From: NZ13-RE01 sp049718665
GTDB lineage: Bacteria > Dictyoglomota > Dictyoglomia > Dictyoglomales > Dictyoglomaceae
Assembly: GCA_049718665.1 (NCBI GenBank)
Contig: JBNARO010000021.1
Location: 1 to 33,423 of the forward strand
DNA length: 33,423 nt
Reading direction: 5' to 3'
Part shown: positions 25,104 through 32,850 of the stretch, piece after piece
Numbering within the stretch: the stretch's first letter is position 1
How the letters are laid out: every line of letters starts with the position of its first letter
The notes under the pieces: generated by a model
What the model saw: only the letters and a program-made list of their open reading frames with translations
The model's database searches: none
What the model was told of the DNA's origin: nothing
Translations under genes and position numbers: made by a program

Positions 25104-26493
25104 CTTTTACCTCCAATTCCTTAACAAATCTTTCCATTTGCATCCCACGAGAACCTTTAACAAGGAGTAAATCTCCGTCCTTAATCTCTTCTAAAATAAT
25201 TTTTAAAAGGGAATTAAAATCTTTTTCATGGAATAAAGGATATTTAGGATATAAATCTTTTATTCTTGAGAAAACCTTTTCCATTTCTTCACCAAAGAGA
25301 AAAAGCATGTTAATTCCACTTTTTATACTAAATTCTATTATTTCCTTGTGAAAATCAAAACTATAATCTCCTAATTCTAACATGTCTCCTAAGAGAGCTA
25401 TCTTTCTTTTCCCTTTATTAAGATTTTTTAAGAAATTAATAGCTACTTTCATAGAATCTGGATTTGCATTATAAGTATCATCTATTATCAATATTCCTTT
25501 TTTCCCTTTTTTAATATCCAATCTTTGATGGGGAAGAGAAATAGAATTTAATTTATTTTCTATGATATCCTCTGAAAAATCTGGGAAGTTAAGCCATAAT
25601 AGAGAAAGACTTCCCAATAGATTTTGATAAATTTCTAAAGGATAAAAAGGCATGAAGAATTCTAATTTCTTTCCATCAGGGAAAGAGACTTCTATTTTAA
25701 CTTTATTTTCTAAATAATCTATCTTTCCTTTTACATCATTTATCTCTTCAAACCCAAATCTAATTTTTGAAATTTCAGGACTTAAGGAGTTATAAATCCT
25801 ATTACACCATAGATTGTCTCCATTTAAAATTGCCCACCCCTTAGGCTTGAGATATTCAAATATTTCCGCCTTCGCTTTTGCAATATTTTCTTGGGAACCT
25901 AACCTTCCTATATGTGCGGTTCCTATATTAGTAATTAACCCAAAATCAGGTTTTGAAATCTTACTTAATAACCTTATTTCTCCTAACCCTCTCATTGCTA
26001 ATTCCAATATTAACAATTTAGCCTCCTCTCCCGCTTCTAAAATTGTCAAGGGAACTCCTATTTCATTATTGAAATTTTCCTTGCTGAAATGAAGAGGAAG
26101 TAAATCTTTAAAAAGATTTACAGTGAAATATTTAGTTGAGGTTTTTCCAGAACTTCCTGTTATAGCAATAACTTTAAATTCCTTTTTGTCTCTATAATAG
26201 CTTGCAAGGTCTTGTAGAGCTTTAAGAGTATCCTTTACTTTAATAGCAAAATTGTTGTTCTTTAATATATTTAAATCTACTTCTTTGCTAAAGATTATTC
26301 CCTTTGCTCCTTTATTTAAGGCATCAAAAATAAAATCATGCCCATCATATTTCTCCCCTATAAGAGGAATAAATAAATCCCCTTCTTTTATTTTCCGCGA
26401 ATCAGTAGATATTGAATAGATCTCTATTTCCTCGCTTCCTTTTATTAATTCTCCATCTATAGCTTCTAATATCTCTTTTAATTTCAATTTCAT
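25096..26493 (-). CDS. murF: UDP-MurNAc-tripeptide D-Ala-D-Ala ligase MurF
   Basis: Adds D-Ala-D-Ala to complete the UDP-MurNAc-pentapeptide. The 465-residue product has an N-terminal STDSRKIKEGDLFIPLIGEKYDGH uridine-nucleotide domain, ATP loop ITGSSGKTSTKYF, NEIGVPLTIL, NIGTAHIGRLGS, IDDTYNANPDSM, and LLGDMLELG. The D-Ala-D-Ala ligase gene ddl, often in dcw clusters, is absent here and must lie elsewhere. The start ATG overlaps the murE stop by 4 nt. Confidence 0.95.
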   Translation of the reverse strand: MKLKLKEILEAIDGELIKGSEEIEIYSISTDSRKIKEGDLFIPLIGEKYDGHDFIFDALNKGAKGIIFSKEVDLNILKNNNFAIKVKDTLKALQDLASYYRDKKEFKVIAITGSSGKTSTKYFTVNLFKDLLPLHFSKENFNNEIGVPLTILEAGEEAKLLILELAMRGLGEIRLLSKISKPDFGLITNIGTAHIGRLGSQENIAKAKAEIFEYLKPKGWAILNGDNLWCNRIYNSLSPEISKIRFGFEEINDVKGKIDYLENKVKIEVSFPDGKKLEFFMPFYPLEIYQNLLGSLSLLWLNFPDFSEDIIENKLNSISLPHQRLDIKKGKKGILIIDDTYNANPDSMKVAINFLKNLNKGKRKIALLGDMLELGDYSFDFHKEIIEFSIKSGINMLFLFGEEMEKVFSRIKDLYPKYPLFHEKDFNSLLKIILEEIKDGDLLLVKGSRGMQMERFVKELEVKDE

Positions 26494-27965
26494 TTTATTC
26501 TCTCCCTTATATACTTTCTTGCAACCTCTTTATCACTAAAAGGGATTTTAGTTGTTCCAATAATTTGATAATCTTCGTGACCTTTTCCTGCAATAATTAC
26601 ACTATCTTTGGGAAGAGCTATATTAATAGCAGTTTTAATAGCCTCTTCTCTATTTTCAATAATCATATAGTTTTTAAAATTGGAGAGTTTAATTCCTTGT
26701 TCTATCTCTCTTATTATTTTCATAGGATCCTCTGTTCTTGGATTATCAGAAGTTATAATCACAACATCAGAATAATAGCCTGCAATTTCTCCCATTTTTG
26801 GTCTTTTATATGGATCTCTATCTCCTCCGCAGCCAAAAACTAATATTTTTTTCCCCTCAGTAAACTCAGAAACTGCTTTTAAGAGATTTAGGAGTCCATC
26901 AGGAGTATGAGCATAATCCACTATCACTGAAAAATCTTGTCCTTCATCAACAAACTCTAATCTTCCTGGAACTTGAGGAAAAGATTCCCACGCTTTTTTA
27001 ATAATATTTAAATCTTCATTAAGAGCTATAGCTACTCCTGTAGCAGACATTATGTTAGATATATTGAATTTTCCTCTAAGTTTTAAGTTTAATTCTAAAA
27101 ACCCCTTTGGAGTATGAAGCTTAATAATCAAGCCCTCTCTTTTATTTTCCCAATATATAGGGTAGATCTCTGAATTAGAATCAAAGGAAAACCATAAAAC
27201 CATTTTATCAATTATGTTAACTTTTCTTATCCATGGATCATCTTTATTTAAAACACAAAACCCATGAGGTTTCAAATGATCAAATATCTTCTTTTTAGCA
27301 TTGAAATATTCTTCCATAGTTTTGTGAAAATCTAAGTGATCCTGAGTAAGATTGGTAAAAACTGCCCCATCTAAATATAGTTCTTCTGTCCTTCTTAAAG
27401 CTAAGGCATGGGAAGAGACTTCCATAGCTACGTATTTTACATCATTGTCTACCATTCTCTTTAAAAGAGCTTGAAGCTCAGGAGGTTGAGGTGTGGTAAA
27501 GTTTGTAGATAAAATTTCATCGTTTATTTTATTATAAATGGTTCCTATAAGCCCTGCTTTTTCCCCTTTTATTCTCCATAAATGATATAAAAGATGAGTA
27601 GTGGTAGTCTTTCCATTTGTTCCTGTAACTCCTACTATAGTGAGCTTTTGAGATGGAAAATCATAATACCAACTGGATATTTTTCCTAAAGCCCTATAAA
27701 TATCTTTTACTTTTATATAAAGAATGCCCTTATGAACTTCACCATTATATTCCCCTTCATAAACTATCACCTTAGCTCCTTTTCTTATAGCATCATTTAT
27801 ATATTTTTTCCCATCATCTCTTTGCCCAGGCATAGCAAAGAATATCTCATCTCTATTTATTTTTCGAGAGTCAAGGGATATTCCAGAAATATATTCTGGT
27901 ATTTTCCCTTCTAAGGATAAAATATTTTCTTTTATATAATTTAGTCCTTCGCTAAATGATTTCAT
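26490..27965 (-). CDS. murE: UDP-MurNAc-tripeptide synthetase MurE, probably DAP-type
   Basis: Adds the third stem-peptide residue. The 491-residue product has the SLDSRKI nucleotide domain, ATP loop GVTGTNGKTTTTHL (about 112-125), NLTQDHLDFHKTMEEY, and the C-terminal substrate motif DNPR at 407-410. DNPR is the pattern of meso-diaminopimelate-adding MurE, whereas lysine-adding enzymes usually have other residues there. The wall is therefore predicted to contain meso-DAP. The ATG abuts the stop of the PBP gene with no gap. Confidence 0.95.
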   Translation of the reverse strand: MKSFSEGLNYIKENILSLEGKIPEYISGISLDSRKINRDEIFFAMPGQRDDGKKYINDAIRKGAKVIVYEGEYNGEVHKGILYIKVKDIYRALGKISSWYYDFPSQKLTIVGVTGTNGKTTTTHLLYHLWRIKGEKAGLIGTIYNKINDEILSTNFTTPQPPELQALLKRMVDNDVKYVAMEVSSHALALRRTEELYLDGAVFTNLTQDHLDFHKTMEEYFNAKKKIFDHLKPHGFCVLNKDDPWIRKVNIIDKMVLWFSFDSNSEIYPIYWENKREGLIIKLHTPKGFLELNLKLRGKFNISNIMSATGVAIALNEDLNIIKKAWESFPQVPGRLEFVDEGQDFSVIVDYAHTPDGLLNLLKAVSEFTEGKKILVFGCGGDRDPYKRPKMGEIAGYYSDVVIITSDNPRTEDPMKIIREIEQGIKLSNFKNYMIIENREEAIKTAINIALPKDSVIIAGKGHEDYQIIGTTKIPFSDKEVARKYIRERIK

Positions 27966-29531
27966 TTATTCTCTCATCCTCCCATATATAGCTAATCTTT
28001 TCACAATCTCACCAAAAATAGGAACTACAGTCTCTCTCGCATAATTTCCTTTCTTTGGTTCCTGAAGCATAATTATAATGGCATAAGTCTTTTCTGGTAA
28101 AAATAAATATCCTAAAAAGAAGTGATTATAAGCACCTTCCTTATATCCATTTTTCCCCGAAACTTGAGCGGTTCCAGTTTTTCCTGCAACTTTATAACCC
28201 TCCAACTTTAGATTATTAGCAGTACCTTCTTTTACTACTTTAACCAGATACTCTAACACTTTCTTGGAAGTCTTTGGGGAAATCACCTGCAATAATCTCA
28301 CCGGTGAATTTTCAAATATAACATTCCCTGTAGAATCCTCAATTCTCTTAATCCAATGTAGTTGATTTAGCCAACCATCGTTAGCTATAGAACTAAAACT
28401 CCATAAAAGCTTTATAGGTGAGAAAGCTATACCTTGTCCAAATCCAATAGTTCCTCTGGTAAAATCGCTTTCTTTTAAATTAGGAATTAAAAAATCTTTT
28501 GGATTTATAATTAAATCCCCTTGAAGAGGTGCATCTAAATTAAAGAGTCTAAGATATTTATACCAAAGATCAGCACTAATCTTTTGAGAAAGTTTGTAAA
28601 AATAAATATTACAAGACTCTACTATTGCTTTCTCTAAATTTACTCTTCCATGTTTTTTGGTGCATTGAATTATATGTCCATTTATCTCTTCTTTCCCCTC
28701 ACAATTTATTTCCTCATTGGGATCTACTAAATTTTCTTCTAAAGCAATAATTGTGGTCATTATCTTAAAAACTGATCCAGGTTCAAATACAGCATTTAGA
28801 GGATAATTATCTTGGAGCTTTTTGACAAGATCTGATAAACTTTCTTTTATATCAAAATCTGGCATAATTGCAAATGCAAGAATTTCTCCAGATCCTACGT
28901 CTATTATTCCAATACTTCCCCCCTTTGCATCGAATCGTTCTATCCCATCTTTTAGATAATTTGCACATATGCTCTGTAAATCCTTATCTATGGTAAGATA
29001 AACATTTTTACCATCTTTTAACCAGGAATCTAAAACTGCCTCTAAACCATAAAGTCCTTGATTATCTACACCTGCAAGCCCTAAAAGGGGAGACGTAGCC
29101 AAGGAGAGAGGATAAGTTCGATAAGGTTCTTCTTTAAAGAATATTTTGTTCTCTGATATTAGATCCTGGATTCTATTTACTTCAGATGGACTCAGTATCC
29201 TCTTAATCCAAACAAAACTTGTTTTTGTATTAAGTTTATCTAAAATTATACTTTTAGGAATATCTAAGTCTTTACTAAGTCTTTCTGCAATCTTATTTTT
29301 CTCCTCCATAGAGATATTCGAAGGATTTATAGCTAAAGATTTTCTCTTTACATTATAAACTAACTCTCTTCCCCATCTATCATATATTATTCCTCTTTCT
29401 TTTAAGATATTTGCTTTTGTAGGGCTTAAGAAAATCTCAGCTATTTGTAATCTAAATAAAAAAATTTCCACAAATAACAAAGAAAAAAGCCAAAAGATAA
29501 CAAAAATTTTTAATCTTTTATAACTTATCAT
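27966..29531 (-). CDS. ftsI: FtsI/PBP2-type class B penicillin-binding transpeptidase
   Basis: The septal DD-transpeptidase. The 521-residue product has one N-terminal membrane anchor (about 8-28), a pedestal domain with GIIYDRWGRELV and RTYPLSLATSPLLG, and the transpeptidase domain. The catalytic motifs are intact: SVFK (Ser253, Lys256), SCN (306-308), and KTG (451-453). No C-terminal PASTA domain is present. It overlaps ftsL by 4 nt. Confidence 0.94.
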   Translation of the reverse strand: MISYKRLKIFVIFWLFSLLFVEIFLFRLQIAEIFLSPTKANILKERGIIYDRWGRELVYNVKRKSLAINPSNISMEEKNKIAERLSKDLDIPKSIILDKLNTKTSFVWIKRILSPSEVNRIQDLISENKIFFKEEPYRTYPLSLATSPLLGLAGVDNQGLYGLEAVLDSWLKDGKNVYLTIDKDLQSICANYLKDGIERFDAKGGSIGIIDVGSGEILAFAIMPDFDIKESLSDLVKKLQDNYPLNAVFEPGSVFKIMTTIIALEENLVDPNEEINCEGKEEINGHIIQCTKKHGRVNLEKAIVESCNIYFYKLSQKISADLWYKYLRLFNLDAPLQGDLIINPKDFLIPNLKESDFTRGTIGFGQGIAFSPIKLLWSFSSIANDGWLNQLHWIKRIEDSTGNVIFENSPVRLLQVISPKTSKKVLEYLVKVVKEGTANNLKLEGYKVAGKTGTAQVSGKNGYKEGAYNHFFLGYLFLPEKTYAIIIMLQEPKKGNYARETVVPIFGEIVKRLAIYGRMRE

Positions 29532-29854
29532 GGCTTTTTATTAAAGGAATAATCTTTATAAGAAGTAGCAAAATATTTCTCCATCTTTGACTCTGCAATA
29601 TACCCTTTGGTTATTTTTATTTTTAATATATCCTTAGGATATTGAAGCCCAATTTCCTTTGCTTTTTTCTCAAGTTCTGACAAAGTTATTCTCTTAAAAA
29701 GAGTATCCTCATAATATGCTCTTTCTTCTTCCAATGAATTTATTTTTTCCAAAAGCTCTCTATTTTCAATTCTCAATCTTGCAACTTCAATATTTATAGC
29801 TATAGCTACAAATATTAAGGTCAAGGTTATAGCAATTAGTTTTAAAGTACTCAT
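29528..29854 (-). CDS. ftsL: FtsL-like divisome protein
   Basis: A 108-residue bitopic protein with a membrane helix at about 4-22, then a heptad-rich coiled coil (about 25-60: ARLRIENRELLEKINSLEEE) and a short tail. This topology, plus its place between rsmH and ftsI, matches FtsL, which bridges FtsQ/FtsB and FtsW/FtsI. Sequence conservation in FtsL is always low, so the call rests on topology and synteny. It has ATGA overlaps at both ends. Confidence 0.82.
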   Translation of the reverse strand: MSTLKLIAITLTLIFVAIAINIEVARLRIENRELLEKINSLEEERAYYEDTLFKRITLSELEKKAKEIGLQYPKDILKIKITKGYIAESKMEKYFATSYKDYSFNKKP

Positions 29855-30741
29855 ATTTTCTCCCCCACCCTCATTTTTGCACTTCTTGACCTGGGATTTC
29901 TTTTTATCTCTTCCAGAGAAGGCTTAATAACTTTTTTAGTAATAATTTTTATTTCCCCAGATTTTTCTTTACTTTTCAAGAAATTTTTCACAATTCTATC
30001 TTCTAAAGAATGGTAAGATAATACTACAATCCTTGCTTTATTATTAAGGAAAGAAATAACATTTTCTAAGGATTCTGCTATTATCTTAAGTTCGTTGTTT
30101 ACTTCTATTCTCAGAGCCTGAAATATTCGAGTTGCAGGATGTCTCCTACCCCTCTTTGGAATATTTTTTTCAATGAGAACTACTAAATCTCCTACTTTCT
30201 CAAAGGGCTTTCTTTTTCTTTCTTCTACTACCACAGCAGCAATCTTCTTGTAAAAAGGTTCTTCTCCGTATTCCCAAAAAATTCTCTCCAAATCTGTTTG
30301 AGAATACAAATTAAGAATGTCTGAGGCTTTAATGTCATCTTCAGGTGAAAATCTCATATCTAAAGGCTCCTCTAAATTTTTAAAAGAGAATCCTCTTTTA
30401 CTCTTTTCTAACTGGAAAGAAGAAATTCCAAGATCATATATAATTCCATCAATTTTATCAATATTCATTTCCTTTAATACTAAAGGAATTTCATGAAAGG
30501 CTTTATTTACTAAAATAAAATTTGAAGAAATTTCTTTTAGGTTCTCTTCCGCTAATATAATACTTTCCGGATCTCTATCAAATCCTATTAATAAGCCTTT
30601 CCCCATTAGTCTTCTAAGAATCTCCTTAGAGTGTCCTCCCATGCCCACAGTGGCATCTATATATATCCCACCAGGTTTTATATTAAGGAAATCAATAGAC
30701 TCTTCTAACATTACTGGAATGTGATATTTTATCTCCCCCAT
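29851..30741 (-). CDS. rsmH: 16S rRNA m4C1402 methyltransferase RsmH (MraW)
   Basis: N4-methylates C1402 in the ribosomal P site with SAM. The 296-residue product has HIPVMLEESIDFL, SAM motif DATVGMGGHSKEIL, FDRDPESI, DGIIYDLGISSFQLE, and C-terminal VLSYHSLEDRIVKNFLK and NPRSRSAKMRVGEK. The length is normal. The start ATG lies 13 nt inside mraZ, so the two are probably translationally coupled. Confidence 0.96.
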   Translation of the reverse strand: MGEIKYHIPVMLEESIDFLNIKPGGIYIDATVGMGGHSKEILRRLMGKGLLIGFDRDPESIILAEENLKEISSNFILVNKAFHEIPLVLKEMNIDKIDGIIYDLGISSFQLEKSKRGFSFKNLEEPLDMRFSPEDDIKASDILNLYSQTDLERIFWEYGEEPFYKKIAAVVVEERKRKPFEKVGDLVVLIEKNIPKRGRRHPATRIFQALRIEVNNELKIIAESLENVISFLNNKARIVVLSYHSLEDRIVKNFLKSKEKSGEIKIITKKVIKPSLEEIKRNPRSRSAKMRVGEKI

Positions 30742-31169
30742 AACTTCTCTGCCTTTTCATTAACTTCTTTCATTTTTTCTAAGAGATCAACTTGCTTCTT
30801 AAATCTTTCCCAATTCTCCTTACTCCAAATTTCAATGTATTTCCCAACTCCAATGACCACAACATCTTTATCCAACTCAGCATATTCCCTAAGATAAAGA
30901 GGAATAAGAACTCTTCCTAACTTATCCCATGTTCCTTCTACAGAACCTGAAAACCAAAACCTCTTTAAGTTCATAGATGCCTCATCAGTAGGAGAAAAAC
31001 TTGACAAGAACTCCGAAAATTTTTCCCATTCTTCAATAGTATATAAGCGAAGACATTTATCAAATCCACGAGTAATATAAAATTTTTCACCCAATGCTTG
31101 TCTAAAAGTATTAGGGATTGTGAGTCTTCCTTTTTCATCTAAAGAATGAACATATTCCCCAATGAACAT
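30729..31169 (-). CDS. mraZ: MraZ transcriptional regulator of the dcw cluster
   Basis: An AbrB-fold DNA-binding protein of 146 residues with two MraZ repeats: EYVHSLDEKGRLTIPNTFR and SVEGTWDKLGRVLIPLYLREYA, each with the DxKGR/DxLGR core. I start it at the ATG at 31169 (MFIGEYVHSLDEKGR). An in-frame GTG at 31202 would add 11 non-family residues and coincides with the predicted transcription start. It is first in the dcw operon and probably binds the GTGG ladder just upstream of its own start. Confidence 0.95.
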   Translation of the reverse strand: MFIGEYVHSLDEKGRLTIPNTFRQALGEKFYITRGFDKCLRLYTIEEWEKFSEFLSSFSPTDEASMNLKRFWFSGSVEGTWDKLGRVLIPLYLREYAELDKDVVVIGVGKYIEIWSKENWERFKKQVDLLEKMKEVNEKAEKLWGR

Positions 31170-31177
31170 ATTTCGTT

Positions 31178-31217
31178 TCCACTTAATTCCACTTTTTACC
31201 ACTAAAAATTATACCAC
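31178..31217 (-). promoter_or_regulatory. Predicted MraZ operator: GTGG repeats with 10-bp period
   Basis: On the minus strand GTGG occurs at 31199-31202, 31189-31192 and 31179-31182, at exact 10-base steps. A fourth copy at 31214-31217 overlaps the extended -10 element. Two of the boxes read AAGTGGAA. MraZ is known to bind tandem TGGGN or AAAGTG-type repeats of about one helical turn before mraZ. The location, between the -10 and the mraZ ATG, suits autoregulation. Confidence 0.65.
31208..31216 (-). promoter_or_regulatory. Extended -10 promoter of the dcw operon
   Basis: A perfect TATAAT (31208-31213) preceded by TGG (31214-31216) forms an extended -10 element. The 17-base-distant -35 position (TTTATT) is weak, as tolerated with an extended -10. 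Transcription should start near 31201, about 32 nt before the mraZ ATG. Confidence 0.6.
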
Positions 31218-31224
31218 AAAAGTA

Positions 31225-31250
31225 CAAAAAAATAAAAGAGGAAGTGGACC
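31225..31250 (-). terminator. Probable terminator of rnpB
   Basis: The 3' strand of the closing rnpB helix (GGTCCACTTCCTC) runs directly into two U-tracts (TTTT, then TTTTTTT, at about 31226-31237). The long P1 helix of RNase P RNA followed by U-runs could itself act as an intrinsic terminator before the dcw promoter. Confidence 0.4.
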
Positions 31251-31604
31251 ATAAGCCGAATTCTGTCCCCCACTTCGTGGGGTGGCAACCATCTATCTAA
31301 GGTGATGATTACTCATCACCTTAAGCGGCCAACCCGAGGGTCGGCGGGCCACCTCAACCCCTCCTATTTGGCCTTGCACCGGGTGGGGTTTGCCAAGCCA
31401 GGTAGTCACCTACCTGCTGGTGAGCTCTTACCTCACCTTTTCACCCTTACCCAATCCCAATTAGGGATTAGGCGGTATATTTTCTGTGGCACTTTCCTTC
31501 AGGTCACCCTGACTGGGTGTTACCCAGCACCCTGCCCTGTGGTGTTCGGACTTTCCTCAGAATCCCTTTTTTTGGGATTCCGCGGTTGCCTGGTCCACTT
31601 CCTC
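31239..31604 (-). ncRNA. rnpB: RNase P RNA, bacterial A type
   Basis: About 366 nt; the catalytic RNA that matures tRNA 5' ends. A long P1 helix is formed by GAGGAAGTGGACC at the 5' end and GGTCCACTTCCTC at the 3' end. Conserved elements on the minus strand are GAGGAAAGTCC (CR-I), ACAGGGCAGGGTGCTGG, CAGAAAATATACCGCC, AAGGGTGAAAAGGTG, the GGCAAACCCC segment, and GACAGAATTCGGCTTATGG (CR-V) near the end. P3 is GAATCCC-A7-GGGATTC. The first ~48 nt also encode the C-terminus of the upstream zinc-ribbon protein. Exact ends are good to a few bases. Confidence 0.96.
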
Positions 31605-31895
31605 TTTTTTATATAAATCTGTCCAGGGAATAATTTCAAATCCTCTGAATCCTTCTTTTCTAATTATTTTCCAATAAGGGACAGGATATTTTATTCTTTT
31701 CTCATAACCACATTCACAATATAGGATTTTTTCTTCTATACCATCTTCTATATGTGTAGGAGCTTTATGAAGGATATATCTTGTTAATAATATTTTACCA
31801 CAACGAGGACAATGAGGAGTAGTAAGATTCTTTAGAATCTTATCAATAAAGTATACCGCAATTATTCCTATCCCTAAAAAAACAATTAAATTCAT
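31557..31895 (-). CDS. Small membrane-anchored zinc-ribbon protein overlapping rnpB
   Basis: 112 residues from the ATG at 31895 (MNLIVFLG), which shares its A with the TAA stop of the gene before it (TAATG). It has an N-terminal membrane helix (about 1-18), then CPRCGK and CECG cysteine pairs that look like a zinc ribbon, and a basic, aromatic-rich stretch. No named family is recognised. The final 15 or so codons and the stop lie within the 5' end of rnpB, encoding P1 and P3 strands, so the last residues (EEVDQATAESQKKGF) are dictated by RNA structure. An in-frame TTG 12 bases earlier is a less likely start. Confidence 0.65.
   Translation of the reverse strand: MNLIVFLGIGIIAVYFIDKILKNLTTPHCPRCGKILLTRYILHKAPTHIEDGIEEKILYCECGYEKRIKYPVPYWKIIRKEGFRGFEIIPWTDLYKKEEVDQATAESQKKGF
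31608..31639 (-). promoter_or_regulatory. Candidate rnpB promoter inside a coding region
   Basis: TTGAAA (31634-31639) is followed after 18 bases by TATATA (31610-31615), with an overlapping TATAAA at 31608-31613. A start 6-8 bases on falls at about 31601-31604, right at the expected rnpB 5' end. The whole element sits within the zinc-ribbon gene. Confidence 0.5.
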
Positions 31896-32611
31896 TATTC
31901 CATCCAAAGAATTCTACCACAATTGGGGCAAAAAACAATCTCACCCCTTTTTAATTTTTCAAGAACCAACTTAGGAATTACTAATTTGCACCCTTCACAT
32001 ATCTCCCTGTTTACAACTCTGGATATAGCTCTATTTAATTTTTGCCTTAATAAATTCTCAAACTCCGAGAGATCATTAGAAGGAATATTCTTTTTTCTCT
32101 CTTCGATCTGAGAATATATACCCTGAATTTCCTTTTTAAAATTTTCTATTTCTTCCATATATTCCTTCTCTTTAATAGAGACCTCTTCTTTAATCCTCCT
32201 TAACTCCCTTTCTAATTCTAAAAAGTAATTATTCTTTTCTTCTAAAGATATCATTAAATTTAATATCTCATCCTCTAAATTTCTTATTTGATTTTTTAAA
32301 TTCTCAATCTCTTTTTCTACGTGTAAAACTTCTTTGGGATTCTTAAGAAGTAAAACTCTTTTTTCTTCCTGTTCATATTTTTCTTTAAGAAGAATAACTT
32401 TATCTTCTTTTTCTCTTTGTTTATCTTTCAAATCTTTTATATTTTTTTCTATTTCCTTTAACTCTTTTTCTTTTAAATTAATAAACTGAAGCTTTTCCTT
32501 TTTAAATTCCTGAAACTCCTCTTCTTTACTCTTAAGGTTTTTTTCTATATTTTTTAACCTAAGAACAAAATCTTGGATCTCAAGAAGAATAGGGATACTC
32601 TCTCTTCTCAT
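31895..32611 (-). CDS. Coiled-coil zinc-ribbon protein (COG1579 family)
   Basis: A 238-residue protein. Residues about 10-180 form one long, highly charged coiled-coil hairpin rich in Lys, Glu and Leu. It ends in a C-terminal zinc ribbon with CEGC and CPNC about 25 residues apart (REICEGCKLVIP...VFCPNCGRILW). This is the architecture of the COG1579 family of predicted nucleic-acid-binding or ribosome-associated proteins, whose exact role is not settled. The ATG has TTAGGAGAG shortly upstream. It lies 48 nt after tRNA-Val, probably in the same transcript. Confidence 0.85.
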   Translation of the reverse strand: MRRESIPILLEIQDFVLRLKNIEKNLKSKEEEFQEFKKEKLQFINLKEKELKEIEKNIKDLKDKQREKEDKVILLKEKYEQEEKRVLLLKNPKEVLHVEKEIENLKNQIRNLEDEILNLMISLEEKNNYFLELERELRRIKEEVSIKEKEYMEEIENFKKEIQGIYSQIEERKKNIPSNDLSEFENLLRQKLNRAISRVVNREICEGCKLVIPKLVLEKLKRGEIVFCPNCGRILWME

Positions 32612-32659
32612 CCCACTCTCCTAAGGATAAACTCAGAGTTGGAAGATTTAAGAAACAAA

Positions 32660-32734
32660 TGGTGGGCGGAGCAGGATTCGAACCTACGACCCCCTGTATG
32701 TGAAACAGGTGCTCTACCACTGAGCCATCCGCCC
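32660..32734 (-). tRNA. tRNA-Val (anticodon CAC)
   Basis: A 75-nt tRNA with encoded CCA. The acceptor GGGCGGA pairs with TCCGCCC. The anticodon arm CCTGT-TTCACAT-ACAGG gives CAC, reading GUG. The T arm GTAGG-TTCGAAT-CCTGC is canonical. It heads the minus-strand unit leading to the zinc-ribbon genes and has its own strong promoter. Confidence 0.96.
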
Positions 32735-32749
32735 ATAAATTTAAGATTA

Positions 32750-32778
32750 AGGATAATAAAAAAAGCAAGTTTTGTCAA
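32750..32778 (-). promoter_or_regulatory. tRNA-Val promoter
   Basis: A perfect TTGACA -35 (32773-32778), a 17-base spacer, then TATCCT (32750-32755). The tRNA 5' end is about 16 nt downstream of the -10, leaving a short leader for RNase P to remove. Confidence 0.7.
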
Positions 32779-32801
32779 GTACAGTTTAAATTTCATAAAT
32801 T
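32772..32801 (+). promoter_or_regulatory. Possible divergent promoter for the recombinase
   Basis: On the plus strand TTGTCA (32772-32777), an 18-base spacer and TAAATT (32796-32801) form a weak promoter-like pair. Its -35 lies almost on top of the tRNA-Val -35. Other AT-rich -10-like sites are nearby, so this is tentative. Confidence 0.3.
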
Positions 32802-32850
32802 TAATTAAATTATTTTTCATAATCTCAGTTTTTAATGAGTCAGGCGAACA

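Noticed and set aside
31170..31202. An 11-residue extension of MraZ from a GTG
   Set aside because: The GTG falls at the predicted transcription start and within an MraZ box, and the added residues do not match the family.
31302..31616. A 104-codon plus-strand open frame
   Set aside because: It is antisense to the structured RNase P RNA, has no ribosome site, and its composition follows the RNA helices.
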